Part shown: positions 6,475 through 11,118 of the stretch, piece by piece
Layout of the letters: each line of letters begins with the position of its first letter
Position numbering within the stretch: position 1 is the stretch's first letter
Assembly (NCBI GenBank): GCA_012514225.1
Contig: JAAZAQ010000221.1
Location: forward strand, 1-11,118
Direction of reading: 5' to 3'
From: Clostridiales bacterium
GTDB taxonomy: Bacteria; Bacillota; Clostridia; Christensenellales; Aristaeellaceae
Length of the DNA stretch: 11,118 nucleotides
Translations under genes and position numbers: made by a program
Notes under the pieces: model-generated
Seen by the model: the letters and a program-made list of their open reading frames with translations, nothing else
What the model was told of the DNA's origin: nothing
Databases searched by the model: none

Positions 6475-7133
6475 TACATCATGGTCTGCCCGTTGATGAC
6501 CAGGCCGAAGCGGCGGCCCAGCCGCTCCGCCGCCCGGCGGCACAGCAGCATGCGCAGGAAAATCTCGAAATACTCCGACACCGAGCTGACGGCGGTATCG
6601 ATGGTCAGGTTGAGGAGGATGCGCGCGTCGTTCTCCGGCACCTCCACCTCCGAGCGGGTGACGGCGTAGTTGACCCGGTCGTGGATGTCCAGCGCGATGG
6701 TCTCCTTGTTCCGGACCCGGGTGCGGCGCACGTCGGTCTTGTCGCCCAGGATGAGGGCGGCGGCCACGTCATTGACGGGAAAGGCGGTGGCCTCGTCATG
6801 GTTTCCGATGGCGGTGACGATGGCCGCGATATCCTCCGGATCGCCCTCTAGACGGGAGAGCAGGTCGAAGGCCATCAGGGCACCGGAGCGCTCGTGCCCG
6901 GTGCGGTTGACGACGTTGCCGATGTCGTGCAGGAAGCCGGCGATGGCGGCCAGCTCCGCCTCCCGCTCCGGGTGCCCCAAATCGCGCAGGATGCCGGCGG
7001 CCGTTTTCGCCACCCGCGTGACGTGGGCAAAGCTGTGCTCGGTGTACCCCAGCGCCAGCAGGGAATCGTCCGCCCGCTGGATGTAGGCGCGGACGGCCGG
7101 GTTGCGCTTGACGTCCTCAAAGGTCAGCGTCAT
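6474..7133 (-). CDS. HD-domain phosphohydrolase of unknown substrate
   Basis: A 219-residue cytoplasmic HD-superfamily protein. Metal-binding residues appear in order: H33 and H37 (TEHSFAHV), H69-D70 (GFLHDIGN), H80, H112 (GNHDE) and D131 (GDKTD). HD proteins of this kind hydrolyse phosphate esters, often of nucleotides, but this subfamily has no substrate known to me. The region after the HD core, including the conserved-looking DIHDRVNYAV and a C-terminal helical segment, is typical of Clostridia relatives annotated only as HD domain-containing protein. The ATG at 7133 has AAAGGAG 7 bases upstream. It starts 43 bases after the PfpI-family gene ends on the same strand, with no clear promoter between, so the two probably share a transcript. 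The family is certain; the function is open. Confidence 0.85.
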   Translation of the reverse strand: MTLTFEDVKRNPAVRAYIQRADDSLLALGYTEHSFAHVTRVAKTAAGILRDLGHPEREAELAAIAGFLHDIGNVVNRTGHERSGALMAFDLLSRLEGDPEDIAAIVTAIGNHDEATAFPVNDVAAALILGDKTDVRRTRVRNKETIALDIHDRVNYAVTRSEVEVPENDARILLNLTIDTAVSSVSEYFEIFLRMLLCRRAAERLGRRFGLVINGQTMM

Positions 7134-7176
7134 GGGAAATCTCCTTTGACGGCGGGCCGGTGCCCGGCAATCCGCC

Positions 7177-7686
7177 TTATTTCGTTTCGGCTTGCGCCAG
7201 CAGCGCTTTCATGAAGGCCGGCAGGTCGTCCGGGGAGCGGGAGGTGACGAAGCCGCCGTGAACCACCACTTCCTCGTCGACCCATTCGGCGCCCGCGTTG
7301 ACCAGGTCGTCCCGGATGGCGTTTACGGAGGTCAGCCGGACGCCCTTCAAAAGCCCGGCGGAGACGCCGACCCAGCCGGCGTGGCAAATCATCCCGACGG
7401 GCTTTTGGGCCCTGTGGAATTCCCGCGCCAGCCGGAGCGCGTCCGCGTCCCTGCGGATTTTGTCCGGCGCATAGCCGCCCGGGATGAAGAGCACCGCGTA
7501 ATCGTCAGCCTGCGCCTGCGCGAACGCCAGGTTGGCCGGGAAGGCGAAGCCGCTTTTGCCCTTGTACTCCCCCGCCTCCGCCCCGGCGACGTCCACCTGG
7601 TAGCCGGCTTCCAGGAAGCGGTAATAGGGATAGACCAGCTCCTTCTCGTCAAAGAGGGGGCCGATGAAAATCAGAGCCTTTTTCAT
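7177..7686 (-). CDS. DJ-1/PfpI family protein
   Basis: A 169-residue DJ-1/PfpI superfamily protein, close to the usual length of about 166-170. The nucleophile elbow is visible as I-C101-H102-A-G-W, and the preceding strand as FIPGGYAPDKIRRD. Family members have been described as proteases, protein/nucleotide deglycases or glyoxalase-like enzymes, and their activities are disputed, so no reaction is assigned. At the third active-site position, PH1704-type enzymes have Glu in FED-x-E-x-x-YP; here the stretch is F-D13-E14-K-E-L-V-Y-P, putting Asp at that position with Glu one residue later. The ATG at 7686 has AAAGGAG 5 bases upstream. The gene heads a two-gene unit with the HD protein and is divergent from the radical SAM operon. 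Its leader begins with a strong hairpin. Confidence 0.87.
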   Translation of the reverse strand: MKKALIFIGPLFDEKELVYPYYRFLEAGYQVDVAGAEAGEYKGKSGFAFPANLAFAQAQADDYAVLFIPGGYAPDKIRRDADALRLAREFHRAQKPVGMICHAGWVGVSAGLLKGVRLTSVNAIRDDLVNAGAEWVDEEVVVHGGFVTSRSPDDLPAFMKALLAQAETK

Positions 7687-7705
7687 GCCGTCTCCTTTCG
7701 GTCCA

Positions 7706-7726
7706 CGGGGGAACCGTTTCCCCCCG
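7706..7726 (-). other. Strong hairpin at the 5' end of the PfpI leader
   Basis: CGGGGGAA pairs with TTCCCCC(C)G around a four-base loop, with one extra C: eight base pairs, nearly all G-C. It starts almost at the predicted transcript start (about 7724) and ends before the AAAGGAG site. It could protect the mRNA 5' end or affect translation. No T-run follows, so it is not a terminator. Confidence 0.45.
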
Positions 7727-7761
7727 CAGGACTATACCCGCGCGGGCGCTTCGGGTGACAG
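7727..7761 (-). promoter_or_regulatory. Proposed promoter of the PfpI-HD unit
   Basis: The -10 box TATAGT (minus strand, 7731-7736) sits in GCGGGTATAGTCCTG, a near copy of the element before the glutaredoxin-like gene. The best -35 is CTGTCA (7756-7761), four of six bases with a long 19-base spacer. It overlaps the -35 of the divergent radical SAM promoter. Confidence 0.45.
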
Positions 7762-7783
7762 GCGGGAGGGGCTGTGGTAAAAT
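7755..7783 (+). promoter_or_regulatory. Promoter of the radical SAM-RNase G operon
   Basis: A -35 GTGACA (7755-7760, five of six consensus bases), a 17-base spacer and a -10 TAAAAT (7778-7783) preceded by TGG as an extended -10. Transcription would start near 7790, just before the AAGGAGG site of the radical SAM gene. Confidence 0.7.
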
Positions 7784-7812
7784 CCGCCGTGCAAACCGAA
7801 GGAGGACCCGGA

Positions 7813-9660
7813 TTGGACACGAACTGGCAGGAGCGCCTGGAGGCGCTGCTTGAAACCGTTTCCCGCCCCGCCCGCTACGTGGGGGGCGAGGTCAACCAGG
7901 CGGACAAGGAATGGAAGCCGGGCATGACCCGCTTCTGTTTCGCGTTCCCCGACACCTACGAGGTGGCGATGAGCCACCTGGGGATGAAGGTCATCTACGA
8001 CGCGGTCAACCGGGCGGAGGGCCTGGTGTGCGAGCGGGTGATGATGCCCTGGACGGACATGCTGGAAGGCATGAAGAGGGAGGGTATTCCCCTGTTCTCC
8101 CTGGAGACGCGCACGCCGCTGTCGGCGTTCGACGCGGTGGGGTTCACGCTGCAGTACGAGATGAGCTACACCAACGTGCTGGCCATGCTGGACGCGGGCG
8201 GCATCGCGGTGGAAAGCAGGGACAGGGGACGGGACGCGCCCGTCGTCATCGCCGGGGGCCCCTGCGCCTTCAACCCCGAGCCGTTGGCGGACTTCGTGGA
8301 CGCCTTCCTGATGGGGGACGGGGAGACCGCCACCCTGGAGATGCTGCGCGTCATCGGCGACGGCCGGCGCCGCGGGCTCGACAGGGAGGACATCCTGCTG
8401 GCGCTGGCGCAGATTGAAGGGGTGTACGTCCCGCGCTTTTATACGCCGGAATACCACGGGGACGGGCGGCTGGCTGCCTTTTCCCCCGTTCGGGCCGGCG
8501 TCCCCGCCCGCGTCCGCAAGCGCATCGAGCCCGACCTGGACCTGGCGGCCTACCCGGAAACCATTCCCCTGCCCTTCACCGAGGCGGTGCATGACCGCAT
8601 CGTGCTGGAAATCATGCGCGGCTGCACGCGCGGCTGCCGCTTCTGCCAGGCGGGCATGCTGTACAGGCCGGTCAGGGAGCGAAGCCCCGAAAAGCTGTTC
8701 GCGCTGGCGGAGAAGCTGGTCGCCTCCACCGGATACGAGGAGATGAGCCTGTCGAGCCTGTCGACGGGCGACTATTCCCGGCTGCCGGCGCTCATCCGGG
8801 GGCTGGATGAACGGTTTTCCAGCCGGCGCGTCGCCCTGTCCCTCCCCAGCCTCCGGGTGGACGGGGAGCTGAAGCAGACGCTGGAGATGAGTTCCCAGGT
8901 CAAGAAATCCGGCCTGACGCTGGCGCCGGAGGCGGGCACCCAGCGGCTGCGCGACGTCATCAACAAGGGCGTGACGGAGGAGGACGTGCTCCGCTCGGTG
9001 ACGGAGGCCTTCGAGTCCGGGTGGAGCGGCGTGAAGCTGTACTTCATGATCGGCCTGCCCACGGAGACGGACGAGGACCTGCTGGGCATCGCGGAGCTGG
9101 CGAAAAAGGTGGTCGGCCGCTACTACGCCCTGCCCCGGGAGAAGCGGCCCCGTGGGCTGAAGGTGGTCGTCAGCGCCTCCACATTCGTGCCCAAGCCCTT
9201 CACCCCCTTCCAGTGGGCGCCCCAGGACGGCCTGCCCGAGATCAAGCGCAAGCAGGCCCTGCTGCGCCAGGCGCTCAACATCCGCGGCGTCGAATTCAAC
9301 TGGCACGAGCCGGAATTGAGCGTGCTGGAAGCCTGCTTCGCCCGCGGGGACCGGCGCCTGGGCCGGGCGCTGCTGGCCGCCTGGCGCTCCGGCTGCGTGC
9401 TGGACGGGTGGAGCGAGCAGTTTGACAACCGGAAGTGGCTGGACGCCTTCGAAGCCGCCGGCCTGACGCCGGCATTCTACGCCCAGCGGGAGCGCCCGGA
9501 GGACGAGCAGCTGCCCTGGGACTTCGCCGACATCGGCGTGACCCGGGCCTACCTGAGGCTGGAGTTTCGCCGCGCCCTGGAAGGCCAGACCACGCCGGAC
9601 TGCCGGGACGGCTGCGAGGGGTGCGGGCTCCGGCGGTTTGAGGGGATTTGCCCGGAATGA
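7813..9660 (+). CDS. TIGR03960 family B12-binding-like radical SAM protein
   Basis: A 615-residue cytoplasmic radical SAM enzyme of unknown reaction. Residues about 40-190 resemble the cobalamin-binding fold, although the usual Asp-x-His-x-x-Gly base-off motif is not evident (DTYEVAMSHLG stands near its place). The radical SAM 4Fe-4S cysteines are C271, C275 and C278 in RGCTRGCRFCQAG. Downstream are family-typical stretches such as LAPEAGTQRLRDVINKG and KLYFMIGLPTE. Four more cysteines at the C-terminus (C597, C601, C604, C613) could hold a second cluster or a metal. The start is TTG 7813, because AAGGAGG lies 7 bases before it and the operon promoter ends at 7783; the in-frame GTG at 7774 precedes the -10 box and would not be transcribed. 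The stop overlaps the next gene's start as ATGA. In some bacteria this protein is fused to the TIGR03936 protein encoded next. Confidence 0.9.
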   Translation: MDTNWQERLEALLETVSRPARYVGGEVNQADKEWKPGMTRFCFAFPDTYEVAMSHLGMKVIYDAVNRAEGLVCERVMMPWTDMLEGMKREGIPLFSLETRTPLSAFDAVGFTLQYEMSYTNVLAMLDAGGIAVESRDRGRDAPVVIAGGPCAFNPEPLADFVDAFLMGDGETATLEMLRVIGDGRRRGLDREDILLALAQIEGVYVPRFYTPEYHGDGRLAAFSPVRAGVPARVRKRIEPDLDLAAYPETIPLPFTEAVHDRIVLEIMRGCTRGCRFCQAGMLYRPVRERSPEKLFALAEKLVASTGYEEMSLSSLSTGDYSRLPALIRGLDERFSSRRVALSLPSLRVDGELKQTLEMSSQVKKSGLTLAPEAGTQRLRDVINKGVTEEDVLRSVTEAFESGWSGVKLYFMIGLPTETDEDLLGIAELAKKVVGRYYALPREKRPRGLKVVVSASTFVPKPFTPFQWAPQDGLPEIKRKQALLRQALNIRGVEFNWHEPELSVLEACFARGDRRLGRALLAAWRSGCVLDGWSEQFDNRKWLDAFEAAGLTPAFYAQRERPEDEQLPWDFADIGVTRAYLRLEFRRALEGQTTPDCRDGCEGCGLRRFEGICPE

Positions 9661-10310
9661 AAATGCTGACTGTGTTCGAAAAAACCGGGCCGGCACGCTT
9701 CATCGGCCACCTGGACCTGCAGCGCGCCATGCAGCGGGCGCTGCGCAGGAGCGGGCTGCCCGTCCGCTACTCCCAGGGTTTCAACCCCCACCTGCTGCTC
9801 AGTTTCGCCTCCCCGCTGTCCGTGGGCACGGAGGGGCTGCGGGAAATCATGGAGGTCCCGCTGGCGGAGGACGTCCCCGAAGCAAGCTTCCTGGCCCAAC
9901 TGAACGCGGCGCTGCCGCAGGGGCTGAAGGCCTCCCTGGCCCGCGCCCTGCCCGACGACGCGCCCGCGGCCATGGCGCGGCTGCATGCGGCGCGCTATGC
10001 CATCCGCCCCATGACGAGCGCCGACACCCTGCTGGCCGCGGCGCCCGCCTTCCTGGCGCAGGAAACCATCCCCTTCCTGCGAAAGACCAAGTCCGGCGAG
10101 CGGATGGACGACCTGAGGCCCCTCATCCTGGCCCTGCGGGCGGAGGACGGCGCGCTTTACGCCACGCTGTCCTGCCACGAGCGCGGCACCGCCAAGCCGG
10201 AGCAGCTGGTCGCGGCATTGGCCGCCTTTTCAGGGTTGCCGGCGCCCCGCTGCCGGGTGACCCGCGAAGGGCTGCTGGACCGGGATATGCGGCCGCTGGA
10301 GGGCCTGTGA
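9657..10310 (+). CDS. TIGR03936 family radical SAM-associated protein (DUF2344)
   Basis: A 217-residue protein of the TIGR03936/DUF2344 family, recognised by FEKTGPARFIGHLDLQRAM near the start, then RRSGLPVRYSQGFNPH and the nearby stretch ASPLSVGTEGLREI. The biochemical role is unknown; it almost always accompanies a TIGR03960 radical SAM protein and is sometimes fused to it, so it probably serves as its partner domain or handles its substrate. No membrane segment or signal peptide is visible. The ATG at 9657 overlaps the preceding stop (ATGA), with GAGGGG 11 bases upstream. A TTG at 9648 and an ATG at 9663 are alternatives, but the stop/start overlap favours 9657. The stop codon overlaps the GTG start of the ribonuclease E/G gene, so three genes are translationally coupled. 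Confidence 0.88.
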   Translation: MKMLTVFEKTGPARFIGHLDLQRAMQRALRRSGLPVRYSQGFNPHLLLSFASPLSVGTEGLREIMEVPLAEDVPEASFLAQLNAALPQGLKASLARALPDDAPAAMARLHAARYAIRPMTSADTLLAAAPAFLAQETIPFLRKTKSGERMDDLRPLILALRAEDGALYATLSCHERGTAKPEQLVAALAAFSGLPAPRCRVTREGLLDRDMRPLEGL

Positions 10311-11118
10311 ACGAGCTGCTGCTGCAGACCCGGGGCGAAATGCCCCGCGCCGCGCTGGTCAAAAACCGGCGGCTTTATGAAATCCTCGATCTGGACGAGG
10401 ACGCCGCCCGGGGAGCGGAAGCCGTGCACCTGGGGCGCGCGGGGCGGGTGATGAAGAGCCTGGGCGCGCTGTTTGTCACGCTGCCCGGCGGGCAGGAGGG
10501 CTTCCTGCCCTTTTCGGACCTGCCGAAGGGCTTTATGCCCAAGGGCGGGGACGCGCTGGTGGTGCAGATCCGAAGGCCGGCGGCGGGCGGGAAGGCCGCC
10601 CGGCTGTCCATGGAGCTGACGCTGTCCGGGCGACACGCCGTGCTGCTCTGCCCCGGCCATTCCGCCTGCGCGTCCCGCCGCGCGGAGAACCCCCGCGAAC
10701 TGCGCGCGCTGGCGGAACGGCTGCGCCCGGAAGATTACGGCCTGGTGCTGCGGGCGAACGCCGAAGGCGCTGCGGAAGCGGACATCCGGAATGAAATCGA
10801 CGCGCTGAAATCCCGGATGGAAGCGCTGCAGGCGCGGGCGAAAACGACGCCCGCCCCCGCCCTGCTGGAAGGCGCCCCGGGGCCAATCGCCCGGCTGCTG
10901 CGGGATTTGCGGGAAGCGCCCGAGCGCGCGGTGAGCGACGACGAGGCCGCGGCCGCAGGGTACGGCCTGCCCGTCGTCCCCTCCCCCGACCCCTTCGGCC
11001 TGTACGGCGTGGAAACCCAGCTGAAAAAGGCGCTCAGCCGCCGGGTATACTTGCCCTCGGGCGGCACGCTGCTGCTGGACCCCTGCGAGGCCGGGCTGGT
11101 CATCGACGTGAACACCGC
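10307..11118 (+). CDS. rng: Ribonuclease E/G family endoribonuclease (3' end beyond window)
   Basis: The first 270 residues of an RNase E/G type enzyme, an endonuclease that cuts single-stranded RNA in rRNA maturation and mRNA decay. The start MNELLLQTRGEMPRAALVKN and the S1-like segment GRVMKSLGALFVTLPGGQEG, leading to FLPFSDL, match the family's N-terminus. The last residues, YLPSGGTLLLDPCEAG followed by LVIDVNT, are the catalytic region, and D267 in IDVN corresponds to the first metal-binding Asp (D303 of E. coli RNase E). The second catalytic Asp and the zinc-link cysteines lie beyond the edge. The GTG start overlaps the preceding stop (GTGA) and has GGAGGG 3 bases before it, a short spacing. 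The segment between the S1-like part and the catalytic start is Ala/Arg-rich and diverged. In related genomes rplU, ysxB/prp and rpmA usually follow. Confidence 0.87.
   Translation, partial: MNELLLQTRGEMPRAALVKNRRLYEILDLDEDAARGAEAVHLGRAGRVMKSLGALFVTLPGGQEGFLPFSDLPKGFMPKGGDALVVQIRRPAAGGKAARLSMELTLSGRHAVLLCPGHSACASRRAENPRELRALAERLRPEDYGLVLRANAEGAAEADIRNEIDALKSRMEALQARAKTTPAPALLEGAPGPIARLLRDLREAPERAVSDDEAAAAGYGLPVVPSPDPFGLYGVETQLKKALSRRVYLPSGGTLLLDPCEAGLVIDVNT

Noticed and set aside
7134..7176. Hairpin CGGGC/GCCCG between the PfpI and HD genes as a terminator
   Set aside because: Five-base-pair stem without a T-run; in DNA this GC-rich such pairs are common.
7774..7812. GTG start at 7774 for the radical SAM gene
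   Set aside because: It lies upstream of the -10 box of the operon promoter and has no ribosome binding site, whereas TTG 7813 has AAGGAGG at ideal spacing.
7732..9696. 654-codon minus-strand frame opposite the radical SAM gene
   Set aside because: Antisense shadow: the translation is rich in Gln/His/Arg/Ala without motifs, while the plus strand encodes a clear family with conserved cysteines.

Overview
The window is GC-rich bacterial DNA (visibly well above 60 % GC, with G/C favoured at third codon positions) with densely packed ordinary chromosomal genes and no mobile element, RNA gene or CRISPR array that I can see. Gene content points to a high-GC member of the Bacillota, probably class Clostridia. 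The main reasons are the pair of radical-SAM genes (TIGR03960 and TIGR03936 families) directly before a ribonuclease E/G gene, a HisJ-like PHP protein, a DUF368 protein, strong AAGGAGG-type ribosome binding sites, and small Clostridia-type redoxin and NrdD-tail-like proteins. No ribosomal RNA is present, so this placement is an inference from families.

Layout. (1) Positions 1-3780, plus strand: the 3' part of a gene joining a ParB-like segment to a BMP/PnrA-type ligand-binding domain, then hflK and hflC, ending in a strong intrinsic terminator. (2) Positions 3795-7686, minus strand, read right to left: a PfpI/DJ-1 family gene and an HD-domain gene; a 90-residue NrdD-tail-like protein; an 85-residue glutaredoxin-like protein with its own terminator; then a PHP-domain phosphatase and a DUF368 (PopT-type) polyprenyl-phosphate translocase, ending in a terminator that faces the hflC terminator. 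(3) Positions 7755-11118, plus strand: a promoter divergent from the PfpI gene drives the TIGR03960 radical SAM protein, the TIGR03936 protein and ribonuclease E/G (cut by the window edge), coupled by ATGA and GTGA stop/start overlaps. In related genomes this cluster usually continues into rplU, ysxB/prp and rpmA.

How they work together. hflK and hflC encode two SPFH-family membrane proteins expected to form a complex around the FtsH protease. The radical SAM/TIGR03936/RNase G cluster is linked by family context to RNA processing or ribosome function, though the radical SAM reaction is unknown. The minus-strand block is a series of short transcription units: separate promoters can be proposed before PHP, the redoxin, the NrdD-like gene and PfpI.

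Nothing here is a clear new system. The points most worth a second look are the PHP gene start (a promoter lies inside the longer reading frame, and a perfect ribosome binding site precedes an ATC codon), a 15-base element shared by two minus-strand promoters, a divergent promoter pair that shares its -35 region, the ParB-like/BMP fusion, an orphan NrdD-tail-like protein without the zinc cysteines next to a redoxin gene, and an Asp in place of the usual Glu in the PfpI active site.
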